Shown in pieces: positions 8,517 to 16,368 of a stretch of 33,760 nucleotides of DNA; the first letter of the stretch is position 1, and each line of letters begins with the position of its first letter. Source of the DNA: an uncultured Muribaculaceae bacterium. GTDB taxonomy: Bacteria; Bacteroidota; Bacteroidia; Bacteroidales; Muribaculaceae. The position numbers and the translations under genes were made by a program. Under the pieces are notes generated by a model. The model searched no databases. It had not been told where the DNA came from and saw only the letters and a program-made list of their open reading frames with translations. The stretch spans positions 1 to 33,760 of the forward strand of contig CAJTRT010000023.1 of assembly GCA_910579105.1 (NCBI GenBank), in the 5' to 3' direction.

Positions 8517-8555
8517 GCTGCCTGGCCGGCAGCCATATCGCTGACGGGGTCAGCG
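8517..8555 (-). promoter_or_regulatory. two adjacent hairpins after the DUF58 gene
   Basis: GCTGCC-TGGCC-GGCAGC (8517-8533) and CGCTGAC-GGG-GTCAGCG (8539-8555) stand side by side. The second contains the DUF58 stop codon. They sit in the largest gap inside the bat operon (8437-8549). There is no U-run, so processing, RNA stability or partial attenuation are more likely than termination. Confidence 0.4.
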
Positions 8556-9416
8556 GCGCTTGAACAATCCCATAAGGGCAACCACGTAGTCCTCGTCGGT
8601 AGGTACCGAGCAGAAGTTGACGCGGCAGCGTTTCAGGGTCTCCGACATGGCTTGCTGGCGTCCGTACCACCATCGGCCGTATTCGTCGCGCGTGCGTTTC
8701 GAAGACGTGTCTACCCACCGGTCGGCACCCGTCTCGAGGTCGCTGACGCGCATCAGCCCTACGTCGGGCAGCGATGAGTCGCGTTTGTCGTAAACCTGGA
8801 CTCCGAACACGTCATGCTTGTTGGAGGCTATTGAGAGAGCCTTGTAGTAGTCCTTGTCGTCGATGAAATCGGATATCAGGAAAGTGGTGCAGCGTTTTTT
8901 GAGCGCGTCGGTGAAATACCTGAGCACCATCGAGATGTCGGTGCCCTTGCTTTTTGGAGCGAAGTCTATCAGTTCCCTGATTATGAAGAGTATGTGCTTT
9001 CGTCCTTTCTTGGGCGGTATGAACTTCTCAATCTTGTCGGAGAAGAAGATCACTCCGATTTTGTCGTTGTTCTGGATGGCCGAGAACGCGAGAGTTGCCG
9101 CTATTTCCGCGATCATCTCGCGTTTCTCCTGTCCGACCGCTCCGAAAAGGCGCGACCCGCTGACGTCGACGAGGAGCATCACGGTCAGCTCGCGTTCCTC
9201 CTCGTACACTTTCACATACGGGCGGTTGTGACGCGCCGTGACGTTCCAGTCTATGTCGCGGATGTCATCGCCGTACTGGTATTCCCTGACCTCGGAGAAA
9301 GTCATACCGCGTCCTTTGAAGGCCGAGTGGTACTCGCCCGCAAAGATGTTTTGCGACAGGCCGCGGGTTTTGATTTCGATTTTCCTGACTTTTTTCAGGA
9401 GGTCTTTGGCATCCAT
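8550..9416 (-). CDS. DUF58 domain protein of MoxR/Bat system
   Basis: 288 residues, soluble. It carries the DUF58 hallmark around 45-60 (REYQYGDDIRDIDWNVTAR) followed by a vWA-like fold with a metal-site motif D84-x-S86-x-S88 (VDVSGS). It ends with the usual C-terminal strand (CRVNFCSVPTDEDYVVALMGLF). DUF58 proteins are regularly encoded next to MoxR ATPases, and the pair is thought to act as a chaperone-like module on vWA partners. It starts 19 bases after moxR and is followed by two hairpins. Confidence 0.94.
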   Translation of the reverse strand: MDAKDLLKKVRKIEIKTRGLSQNIFAGEYHSAFKGRGMTFSEVREYQYGDDIRDIDWNVTARHNRPYVKVYEEERELTVMLLVDVSGSRLFGAVGQEKREMIAEIAATLAFSAIQNNDKIGVIFFSDKIEKFIPPKKGRKHILFIIRELIDFAPKSKGTDISMVLRYFTDALKKRCTTFLISDFIDDKDYYKALSIASNKHDVFGVQVYDKRDSSLPDVGLMRVSDLETGADRWVDTSSKRTRDEYGRWWYGRQQAMSETLKRCRVNFCSVPTDEDYVVALMGLFKRR

Positions 9417-9435
9417 AAGGGTGGAAGTAAGCGTT

Positions 9436-10431
9436 TTAAGGGACTATTACCTTGTCGAGTATTTCGGAGATGATTTCGTCGGAGGTGATGTTGTTGGCCT
9501 CGGCCTCGTAGGTCAGTCCGATACGGTGGCGGAGCACGTCGTGGCAGACGGCGCGCACGTCCTCGGGGATTACGTAGCCTCTCTGGCGCAGGAACGCGTA
9601 GGAGCGCGCCGCTCTCGCCAGCGATATCGAGGCGCGGGGCGACGCGCCGAAGGCTATGATGCTCTGGAGGTCTGACAGGCCGTATTCGGCAGGGAAACGG
9701 GTGGCGAAAACGATGTCTACTATGTAGCGTTCGATCTTCTCGTCGATGTAGATTTGCTCGACGATTTTCTGTGCCTCGATGATCTCTTCCGGCTTCAGAA
9801 GGGGGCGCACCTCGGTTTTCCGGTTGGAGATGTTCTGCCTTATGATGAGTTTCTCTTCCTCGCGGGAGGGATATCCTATGACTACTTTGAGCAGGAAGCG
9901 GTCAACCTGGGCTTCGGGGAGGGGATAGGTGCCTTCCTGCTCTATGGGGTTCTGGGTGGCCATGACCAGGAAGGGGTCGTCGAGGCGGAATGTGTTGTCG
10001 CCTATGGTGACCTGGCGTTCCTGCATCGCCTCGAGCAAGGCCGACTGGACTTTCGCCGGGGCGCGGTTGATTTCGTCGGCGAGCACGAAATTCGCGAATA
10101 CAGGCCCGCGCTTTATCTGGAACTGCTCTGACTTGACGCTGTATACCATGGTGCCTATAACGTCGGCGGGAAGCAGGTCGGGGGTGAACTGTATGCGGCT
10201 GTATTTGGCGTCGATGAGCTGGGCGAGAGTCTTGATCGCGAGAGTCTTTGCCAGGCCGGGCACGCCTTCGAGAAGGACGTGGCCGTTGGAGAGCAGGGCG
10301 ATGAGCAGCGACTCAACAAGGTGTTTCTGGCCGACGATTGTCTGGTCCATCCCGCGGGTGATAAGGCTAACGAAGTTGTTCTTGCTGGCAACAAGGTCGT
10401 TTAACTCTCTGATGTTTACCGAGTCACTCAT
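9436..10431 (-). CDS. moxR: MoxR-family AAA+ ATPase
   Basis: 331 residues from the ATG at 10431; the open frame runs 25 codons further upstream, but that part (rich in Pro, Arg, Asn) is not family-like. Walker A is GVPGLAKT (56-63), Walker B is VLADE (116-120), and sensor 1 is ATQNP (158-162), followed by EQEGTYPLPEAQVDRF. A complete C-terminal lid ends near the stop. MoxR ATPases use ATP to remodel vWA proteins; here the partners are DUF58, BatA and BatB. It is the first gene of the bat operon. Confidence 0.95.
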   Translation of the reverse strand: MSDSVNIRELNDLVASKNNFVSLITRGMDQTIVGQKHLVESLLIALLSNGHVLLEGVPGLAKTLAIKTLAQLIDAKYSRIQFTPDLLPADVIGTMVYSVKSEQFQIKRGPVFANFVLADEINRAPAKVQSALLEAMQERQVTIGDNTFRLDDPFLVMATQNPIEQEGTYPLPEAQVDRFLLKVVIGYPSREEEKLIIRQNISNRKTEVRPLLKPEEIIEAQKIVEQIYIDEKIERYIVDIVFATRFPAEYGLSDLQSIIAFGASPRASISLARAARSYAFLRQRGYVIPEDVRAVCHDVLRHRIGLTYEAEANNITSDEIISEILDKVIVP

Positions 10432-10556
10432 AAATGGATTTCTTTGTGTTGGTATTCTTGTGTTTTTGTTCTTTTCAGGATATGGTGAGCGGGGCGGCAG
10501 ACTCATTCTGTTTTTTGCGGACAGGGGAGAGGGTCTGTCGCGGCCGATCCGTTACG

Positions 10557-10564
10557 CGAAAGTA
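10557..10564 (-). promoter_or_regulatory. candidate -7 element for the bat operon
   Basis: On the minus strand this reads TACTTTCG followed by CG, matching the TAnnTT(T/C)G motif seen elsewhere in the window. No good -33 element was found 19-21 bases upstream. If used, the moxR leader would be about 120 nt. Confidence 0.35.
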
Positions 10565-10645
10565 TTGAATTGCGCCGCTAAAACGTTAAATCGAATTGTT
10601 AATTTTGTCTATCAAGTATAAACCTCTATTAAGATTTAAGCATTT

Positions 10646-11803
10646 TTAGCTGTTATTTCCAATGATTTCAACTGCTTTGCGCTCTGCGGCTTGCTCCGAT
10701 ATTCTGTCGCCGGCCTTGATGCCGTATTTCTCTGCCGGAGGTATCACCACGACTGTGTTCGGCGCTATGTTGTCGGGGTCGGAGATTATGGCCTTGTTTT
10801 CCTCATAGATGTACACCCAGAATATCTTCCGGCCGTAATGCTGGCGCGCCATTGTCGTCAGATAGCGGTTCCCGCGTATGGTGTCGTAAACCGTTTCAGG
10901 CTTTGTCGCGGGGGCTTCCGCGGGTTGCCCTGGCTCTTGTCCGGCCACTGCGGCCGAATCGGCGGTTTGCGGTGTTTGGACGGGGTGCTGGAACATGCTG
11001 TCGCTGGTGCCGGCGGTAACGCTCGTGCTCTCTCGCAGCGCGCCGTCTTGTGTCACGTTGACGTATCCGGCTGATAACTCAACACTTCTCACCCCGCTAA
11101 GGTTTAGCCGCGGGTAAAGGAAATAGCCGCATGCAAGCCCGATGAGCAGTCCGGCAACTCCGGCAAGAATACCGGTGAGCCACGGATGCTCGCGCACGAC
11201 CACTTTTATAACCCTCGTCTCGCCGGTAACGGGAGGCTCTTCATCGCGATATTCCGACACGGTTTCCGGTTCCGGCTCCGGCTCTGTCGGATATGCCGCG
11301 TGGGCGGCTTCGGGTTCTGTTCCCGGCTCGTGTTCCTGCCTTGTCTCCGCACAATCCGGTGCCTGCTCGACTGTTGGCTCGGTAACTTGCTCTGCTATTG
11401 GTTCGGGCACTGGCTTGGCGGCCGGCTGGATTGCCGGTTCTGCTCCGGCTGGCGACGGTTCGTCAACGACAGCCCCTCCGCCGTCAACGGCATCCTCTCC
11501 GCCGTCGGTGGGGAGTTCCGTGCCGTCAATCTCAACCGGCTCGAAGATGGAGAAAGGCGCGTTGATTTCTTCGGCAATCACCTTGTCGGGCTCGAACGCG
11601 ACGTTGCCGCTCCCGTCGGCTGCAAAAAGGCCGATTCCCTTTATACGGACATTCCTGTCAGTCCGCAAGGCGGATATCACCGTGTCAGTTAGCGCTGATA
11701 CGAATGACTCTGCCGTGCTTTCAGAAATGTCGCAGCGCCGGGCGAGTTCCGCGACGAGAGCAGGGAGGGGCATTGTCTGCCGCATAGCTTGCGTATCACT
11801 CAT
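10646..11803 (-). CDS. HU-domain, transmembrane, LysM-like fusion protein
   Basis: 385 residues. Residues 1-90 resemble an HU/IHF-type DNA-binding unit (long N-terminal helices, then RNVRIKGIGLFAADGSGNVAFEP and INAPFSIFEPVEI). Residues 94-195 are a Pro/Glu-rich spacer. A basic stretch (TRVIKVVVREHPW) precedes one transmembrane helix at 208-230. A second linker (231-300) leads to a LysM-like module at about 305-356 (IRGNRYLTTMARQHYGRKIFWVYIYEENK, then NIAPNTVVVIPP). The topology suggests DNA binding in the cytoplasm and peptidoglycan binding in the periplasm. Its start overlaps the stop of the upstream HU gene as ATGA, so the two are probably made together. I know of no characterised example; the tethering role is inferred. 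Confidence is high for the gene, moderate for the LysM call. Confidence 0.85.
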   Translation of the reverse strand: MSDTQAMRQTMPLPALVAELARRCDISESTAESFVSALTDTVISALRTDRNVRIKGIGLFAADGSGNVAFEPDKVIAEEINAPFSIFEPVEIDGTELPTDGGEDAVDGGGAVVDEPSPAGAEPAIQPAAKPVPEPIAEQVTEPTVEQAPDCAETRQEHEPGTEPEAAHAAYPTEPEPEPETVSEYRDEEPPVTGETRVIKVVVREHPWLTGILAGVAGLLIGLACGYFLYPRLNLSGVRSVELSAGYVNVTQDGALRESTSVTAGTSDSMFQHPVQTPQTADSAAVAGQEPGQPAEAPATKPETVYDTIRGNRYLTTMARQHYGRKIFWVYIYEENKAIISDPDNIAPNTVVVIPPAEKYGIKAGDRISEQAAERKAVEIIGNNS

Positions 11804-12084
11804 GACGCACCCCCTTTCGTGGCTTTCTTCATCATAGAGGAGGGATAAAATTCAAGTTTCAGGGAGGGAGGCATAAGGAGTAGGCCGCCCGTCGCCGGGT
11901 TCTCGACAATCTCCTCGTTGCGTTTGACACCGGCGAATGTGCCGAATCCCGGAATAGCCACCCGGCGGTCGGCGGCTGCGCTTTCAGCTATGATCGCCGA
12001 CAACGCTTCGGTAATCCTGCCAGCCAACGCGTTGTCTATCGCGGCGCGTTGGGCTACCGCTCCAAGAAATGACTTGTTTTCCAT
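11800..12084 (-). CDS. HU-family DNA-binding protein
   Basis: 94 residues from the ATG at 12084; 15 further upstream codons are open but not HU-like. It has the HU plan: helices 1-40, the turn IPGFGTF (44-50), and the arm motif ENPATGG (61-67) where canonical HU has RNPQTG. The C-terminus is short and basic (KKATKGG). It is coupled by ATGA to the membrane-anchored HU-LysM gene, so the two may form mixed dimers (inferred). It is divergent from canonical HU. Confidence 0.87.
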   Translation of the reverse strand: MENKSFLGAVAQRAAIDNALAGRITEALSAIIAESAAADRRVAIPGFGTFAGVKRNEEIVENPATGGLLLMPPSLKLEFYPSSMMKKATKGGAS

Positions 12085-12126
12085 TATTAAAGTCGTTTTG
12101 CCCTGATTTGAATCGTTTTGCCTTGG

Positions 12127-12134
12127 CAAATTTA
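12127..12134 (-). promoter_or_regulatory. candidate -7 element for the HU pair
   Basis: The minus strand reads TAAATTTG then CC, a perfect TAnnTTTG. There is no clear -33 TTG at 19-21 bases. The predicted start is near 12121, giving a leader of about 37 nt. The same gap (12085-12294) also holds a weak hairpin GCTCTT...AAGAGC (12185-12208). Confidence 0.45.
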
Positions 12135-12294
12135 TGAATTTTCCGGCATAATGGCCCTATCCGGAGCTGACCAATGTCGGTTATGCTCTTTTTGTATGCC
12201 GTAAGAGCGAGAACCGTGCGGAGGTGTATGGTGGAGGAATAAATGGCTCATGACGGGATATGGCGGATATCGGTTTCGGCCTGTTTCGTGGTGG

Positions 12295-13401
12295 TTATTT
12301 CGGGAGTTGCTGGCGGAGAGACTCCTCGTGGACTGTCTCGAGGAACTTCCTGACGAAGGCGTCGCTCAGGCCAAGCGCTTCGGCGCTGTTTACGCGACTG
12401 GTGATCAGCGAGTCATAGCGTGCGCGTTGCAACAGGGGCATATTGCGGCTTTCCTTTAACGACCCGATCGCGCGGGCAATCTCCATACGGCGTGACAGCA
12501 GCTCCATGATGGAGTCGTCGACAGCGTCGATGCGTTCGCGTAGCGCGGCGAGTTCCGCTGAGGCAGCGTCGCTATCGGTTGTCGCGGAGCTTGGAGCGGC
12601 CGACAGGCGGCGCAGCATCGCCGCGAGGTCGGACGGGGTGAGTTGCTGCCGGGCGTCGCTGAGCGCTTTTTCCGGATCGCGGTGGCACTCGATGATGAGA
12701 CCGGCGAACCCCATGCGGAGGGCTTCCCTCGCCAATGGTTCCACAAGCTCCCGGCTTCCTCCGATGTGGCTCGGATCGCAGATGATCTGTATCCCTTTGA
12801 CGTGCCTGCCGAGTTCGATTGGCACAGGCCATTGCGGCGGGTTGCGGTACTTCTTGGCTCCGTAAGCCGAAAATCCGCGGTGCACGGCCGAAATCTCGCG
12901 TACTCCCGCGTTGTACAGGCGCTGTATGGCGCCTATCCACAAGTCCACGTCGGGGTTTACCGGGTTCTTTACCAGGAATCGTACCCTGGCGCCCCGTTTG
13001 ATGTACTCCGTGGCCGCGTCAGCGATTTCCTGTACGAGGAAGGGATTTACCGTTGTACGGGCGCCGAGCCAGAGCAGGTCGGTCCCGGCGTCGAGCGCGG
13101 TTCTGAGATGGGCCGGGGTGGCTACTTCCGTTGCTATGAGCATGCCGGTTTGCTCCCTGACCTCTCGCAGCCATGGCAGTCCGGCCTCGCCGACCCCCTC
13201 GAAGCATCCCGGCATGGTGCGGGGCTTCCAAAGGCCGCAGCGAAACACCCGCACTCCGGCTTCCGCCAGTCCGGCGGCTGTCTCGATCACCTGTTCGCGG
13301 GATTCCGCTCCGCAAGGCCCGGCGATGATGATTGGCGAACCGTCGGCCGGCGCTTCAAGCGCCGGCCGCAGTTCGCCGAAATCTATATCGTTGTTACTCA
13401 T
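12295..13401 (-). CDS. bifunctional DAHP synthase / chorismate mutase
   Basis: 368 residues from the ATG at 13401; an ATG ten codons upstream (13431) is less likely because a -7-like element overlaps that stretch. Residues 15-262 are a type I-beta DAHP synthase: IIIAGPCGAES (24-34), LWKPRTMPGCFEGVG (57-71), ATEVAT, LVKNPVNPD (143-151) and CDPSHIGGSREL (208-219). Residues 282-368 are an AroQ chorismate mutase (LRERIDAVDDSIMELLSRRMEIARAIG). The enzyme makes DAHP from PEP and erythrose 4-phosphate and converts chorismate to prephenate, at the entry and branch point of aromatic amino-acid synthesis. The mutase end often gives feedback control by prephenate or chorismate. It is a lone gene here. 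Confidence 0.95.
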   Translation of the reverse strand: MSNNDIDFGELRPALEAPADGSPIIIAGPCGAESREQVIETAAGLAEAGVRVFRCGLWKPRTMPGCFEGVGEAGLPWLREVREQTGMLIATEVATPAHLRTALDAGTDLLWLGARTTVNPFLVQEIADAATEYIKRGARVRFLVKNPVNPDVDLWIGAIQRLYNAGVREISAVHRGFSAYGAKKYRNPPQWPVPIELGRHVKGIQIICDPSHIGGSRELVEPLAREALRMGFAGLIIECHRDPEKALSDARQQLTPSDLAAMLRRLSAAPSSATTDSDAASAELAALRERIDAVDDSIMELLSRRMEIARAIGSLKESRNMPLLQRARYDSLITSRVNSAEALGLSDAFVRKFLETVHEESLRQQLPK

Positions 13402-13408
13402 CTTGCCG

Positions 13409-13416
13409 CGAAGATA
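13409..13416 (-). promoter_or_regulatory. candidate -7 element for DAHP synthase gene
   Basis: The minus strand reads TATCTTCG then CGG, seven bases before the ATG at 13401. Transcription would begin almost at the start codon. A -33 TTTG at the usual distance is not evident. Confidence 0.4.
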
Positions 13417-13573
13417 CTTCAAAATCTCCAAATACCATCCCGCCGGCAGTCAAATTCTATCAATGAATAAGAGGGTGTGTCATAATGGCTCATCCGGGGC
13501 GCCGCTTGGAGATTCATTGCTGAGCAAGGCGCTTCGCGATGACTGACAGCACCCTGCCATACGGGTACAAAGA

Positions 13574-13604
13574 AGGCGCTGTGCCTGATTTTGACACAGC
13601 GCCT
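13574..13604 (-). terminator. terminator of the ompA-family gene
   Basis: AGGCGCTGTG (13574-13583) and CACAGCGCCT (13595-13604) form a 10-bp perfect stem with an 11-base loop. On the minus strand it is followed by TCTTTGTA. It stands 61 bases past the OmpA stop and shares the AAAGAAGGCGC border seen in the palindrome at 18107. Confidence 0.75.
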
Positions 13605-13664
13605 CCGGGTTATAGATAGCAATGGAGCTTAGTTACCTTGTTATGTGTTTCGGTAAGGGTGGGG

Positions 13665-14876
13665 TCAGTTGCCCGGCACGAAGATCACGATACGGTTCCA
13701 GTCGTTGGTGTCGTAAGGCTGGGTCGAGCTGCCTTCCGCGTCAATGCTCAGACGGTTGGCGTTGATGCCGTAGGTCTTGGTCAGGGTGTCGTAGACTGCC
13801 TGGGCGCGGCGGCCGGAAAGCTTCTGGTTGTATTCCGCTGTGCCGGTGTCCTTGTCGGCGTAGCCCTTGATCACCACGTTCACGTCGGGATTGCTCTTGA
13901 GATATTCGGCCGTGTTGTAGACGTTGACCATTTCCTCGTCGGTAATCTTGTCAGAGTTGATGGTGAAACGCACTGTCGACATCATCGGAGCGTAAACCTT
14001 TGCCGGTGCGGGAGACTCCTTAACTTCGGGGCATGGGAGCTGTGCCTCTGCTGCCGCGAGGGCGGCGGCGGTGGCGGCCAGTTCGCCGCGGAGACCGTTG
14101 ACCTGGTTGTTGAGCGAGTTGATGTAGGCGAGGTCCTTGCACTCGTTGTAGGCCTGGTAGTTCACGCCTCCGAGATTGAAGGAGAAGCCGCCTGTTGCCT
14201 GCACGTTGATGTCGATTGACTTGTCATAGGCGCAGCCGTTGGCGTTGTCGCCATAGAACGAGGCGCGGCCTTCAAGGAAGAAGTCGACATACCGGCAGAG
14301 GCGGAAGCGGAACTGGATACCGGCTGAGACGGGGAGCAGCCATTCGCGCGAGCGGGTGCCGCCGTCTTTCTTGTGGATGTTGCGCCCTTCGCTCTTGATG
14401 TCCCACACATATGTGCCGCCGAGACCGACGAAGGGAATCACGCTTACGGGACGTCCGGCGTTGACTCCGCCGAGCGAGTTGCACATATCCCACATGAAGT
14501 CAAGGTTCAGGTTGACCATCTGGGCTTTTGAGAAGTTCACGTTGTCCCAGTGCCACGCGCCGTAATAGGCGCTCAGGCGGAATCCGAGATAGGGGGAGAA
14601 CCAGCGGCCGACACCGAGGTTGTAGGTCGCGGTGATGTGGCGTTTGGGATCCTTGCCACCGGCAAGTTCGTTCTCGAACAGGGGGACGTCGATACCGGCG
14701 CCTAACTGGATAAACCAGTTGTCACCTTTGTCGACACTGTAGTGGGTCTTGCAGTTGGCGGCTTCCACCACGCTTACTGACTCTTCCTCGACTACTACTT
14801 CTTGGGCGTTGGCTGTCGCGGTGGCAAAAAGACCGCAAGCACACGCAGCTCCGACGTAAAGAAGATTTCTTTTCAT
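13665..14876 (-). CDS. OmpA-family outer membrane protein
   Basis: 403 residues. The signal peptide is about 1-24 (ending ATANAQ). A beta-barrel-like region spans about 45-235, rich in alternating aromatic residues (NWFIQLGAGIDVPLF, YLGFRLSAYYGAWHW). A short helical or coiled linker lies at 245-275 (LNNQVNGLRGELAATAAALAAAEAQ). The C-terminal OmpA domain (about 295-400) holds the peptidoglycan motif YNQKLSGRRAQAVYDTL. It is a major-porin type protein linking outer membrane to peptidoglycan. A strong promoter lies far upstream (15337-15367), predicting a long leader, and a terminator follows at 13574. Confidence 0.94.
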   Translation of the reverse strand: MKRNLLYVGAACACGLFATATANAQEVVVEEESVSVVEAANCKTHYSVDKGDNWFIQLGAGIDVPLFENELAGGKDPKRHITATYNLGVGRWFSPYLGFRLSAYYGAWHWDNVNFSKAQMVNLNLDFMWDMCNSLGGVNAGRPVSVIPFVGLGGTYVWDIKSEGRNIHKKDGGTRSREWLLPVSAGIQFRFRLCRYVDFFLEGRASFYGDNANGCAYDKSIDINVQATGGFSFNLGGVNYQAYNECKDLAYINSLNNQVNGLRGELAATAAALAAAEAQLPCPEVKESPAPAKVYAPMMSTVRFTINSDKITDEEMVNVYNTAEYLKSNPDVNVVIKGYADKDTGTAEYNQKLSGRRAQAVYDTLTKTYGINANRLSIDAEGSSTQPYDTNDWNRIVIFVPGN

Positions 14877-15066
14877 TTTCTTTGAGCAAGTTAAGTTTAC
14901 AAATCATTAGTTTCTCTCATAAAAAGTAGCCGCGCAGGGTCTTATGAGCTGATACATCTTAATTAGTCAAATTCTAACCCTCGTAACTAAGCTGCCTTTT
15001 GACAGAATAACGCCATCAACGATTTTTTTGTTCAGGAAGCATCCGTTAACAGCCTGTTCCGTAATC

Positions 15067-15117
15067 CCGCCATGCGGCGGCCAGGTATGAGGAGAGGCGC
15101 TCTTCACAGAGCGCCTC
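15067..15117 (-). promoter_or_regulatory. twin hairpins in the ompA leader
   Basis: CCGCC-ATGC-GGCGG (15067-15080) and GAGGCGCTC-TTCACA-GAGCGCCTC (15094-15117). They lie about 190-240 bases before the ompA start, inside the predicted leader. On the plus strand the second is followed by CTGTTCTTTT, so a small plus-strand RNA ending here is an alternative. Confidence 0.45.
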
Positions 15118-15336
15118 CTGTTCTTTTCCCGGAGCCCCAATCCGCGACTGCCGGGTAACAAACCTAACATAAAACACGATCTAACCGCGGTGCTTCATAT
15201 AGCACAATCTTGTTTTCCTTTCCTAATACTAACCCTAAAAAACTAATTCTTTAAATCAAACAAATCCTTTTGTCTTTAATCCAATCATATTTGACACGGA
15301 GGCCGGATTCCGGCGCTACCGTTCTGTTTTCGCCGA

Positions 15337-15367
15337 CAAAGTTAGCGCGTCGCCGAACTTCTGTCAA
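15337..15367 (-). promoter_or_regulatory. probable ompA promoter
   Basis: Minus strand: TTG (15367-15365), 20 bases, TAACTTTG (15344-15337). This matches the Bacteroidetes -33/-7 consensus. The predicted start near 15331 gives a leader of about 455 nt to the ATG at 14876. Confidence 0.6.
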
Positions 15368-15520
15368 TGCCTGGCGAGCCTAATATTTGCCGGATATAGA
15401 CATATATAGGTGGATATAGTTATTTAATATCTGTAAAACAGCATATTATCCGAGTATCGCATATGTCAAATATAGATTTAAATATAGCCTGATATAGCGT
15501 GTGCGCAATGGTTCGGGGGG

Positions 15521-16198
15521 TCAACGTTTCAATATTTTCTCCAGTTCTTCGCGCATGGCTACCCGTATTATCCCCGGCTCGAATGTTATCGCCCCGTCGA
15601 GCCTCATGTCGGTGAGAGCCGCTACGAGCGACTGCCTCGGAACGCCGAAAACCGTGTAGAGGTCCCGTTGCCTGCATTCCATCTCGATATCAGACCCGCC
15701 CCGCTGGGTGAGGGCGAGAATCCAGTAAGCGATACGCTTTCTGAGATCTCCGGATGTGAGGCACATCACGCTTTGAAGTCCCTGCTGTGCGTCGACCGAA
15801 AGCAGGTTCAGGAAATTGAACAGGAATACCGGGTCGCTTTCTATGATTTTCAGGTATTCGGTCTTTTCTATGTCTACGATACCCGCCGTCCCGACTGCTT
15901 TCGCCGAGCATGGATAAACGGTCGTGCGTCCGAAAAAGAAGTCAGGCGCGATAACGTTGGGGGCTGACAGTGTCTGCGACACCTTTATTCTGTTGTCGTC
16001 GCTTTCGATCCAGGTTCTCACGCTGCCGGAAATAACGAAACGGATATGCGAGCAGGGGTCGCCAGCCTTTATCAGCGGCTCCCCGTCGGCATATTTCAGG
16101 AAATGGAACTTGAACTTTCCTACTACTTGCTGGATTTTCTGTGTGCTTGCCCCGCTGAATAGCGGGAGACTGAGCAATACGTCTAACGTGCTCTTCAT
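15521..16198 (-). CDS. Crp/Fnr-family transcriptional regulator
   Basis: 225 residues. The N-terminal cyclic-nucleotide-binding fold (about 10-120; HFLKYADGEPLIKAGDPCSHIRFVISGSVRTWIES) is followed by a dimer helix and a winged helix-turn-helix at about 165-215 (CRQRDLYTVFGVPRQSLVAALTDMRLDGAITFEPGIIRV). There is no Fnr-type cysteine cluster at the N-terminus, so an iron-sulphur sensor is unlikely; the ligand is unknown. It is divergent from folP across 170 bases and upstream of ompA on the same strand. Control of ompA or of nearby palindromes is possible but not shown. Confidence 0.92.
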   Translation of the reverse strand: MKSTLDVLLSLPLFSGASTQKIQQVVGKFKFHFLKYADGEPLIKAGDPCSHIRFVISGSVRTWIESDDNRIKVSQTLSAPNVIAPDFFFGRTTVYPCSAKAVGTAGIVDIEKTEYLKIIESDPVFLFNFLNLLSVDAQQGLQSVMCLTSGDLRKRIAYWILALTQRGGSDIEMECRQRDLYTVFGVPRQSLVAALTDMRLDGAITFEPGIIRVAMREELEKILKR

Positions 16199-16293
16199 TG
16201 TGGTTTGCTTTGTCGCGGCCGGCGGTTACCGAATCCCTTACCGCTCATTTACTCTATAACACCGCGACTTTCCACTATGTTGACGGCAATCAA

Positions 16294-16301
16294 CAAATGT
16301 A
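16294..16301 (-). promoter_or_regulatory. candidate -7 element of the Crp/Fnr gene
   Basis: The minus strand reads TACATTTG, a perfect TAnnTTTG, about 95 bases before the start codon. No -33 TTG at the right distance, so support is partial. Confidence 0.4.
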
Positions 16302-16330
16302 CTGACTAATAGCGGGTGCGTGAATATTGT

Positions 16331-16362
16331 TTTGCGCGGGTGGGGGATTTTTATTAAATTTG
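16331..16362 (+). promoter_or_regulatory. folP-cdaA promoter, nearly leaderless
   Basis: TTTG (16331-16334), 20 bases, TAAATTTG (16355-16362): a perfect match to the Bacteroidetes consensus. The ATG of folP is at 16369, six bases after the element, so the transcript should begin within a few bases of the start codon. Confidence 0.75.
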
Positions 16363-16368
16363 CGCTTC

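Larger units (their letters stand above)
14877..15520. other. 644-bp gene-free region holding the ompA leader
   Basis: No protein gene is supported here. The region is AT-richer than its surroundings. It holds the probable ompA promoter (15337-15367), two adjacent hairpins (15067-15117), and a cluster of ATATAG words at 15393, 15413, 15470, 15481 and 15491 next to the regulator stop. A further -7-like word TATATTTG (minus strand, 15474-15467) has no -33 partner. Confidence 0.7.
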
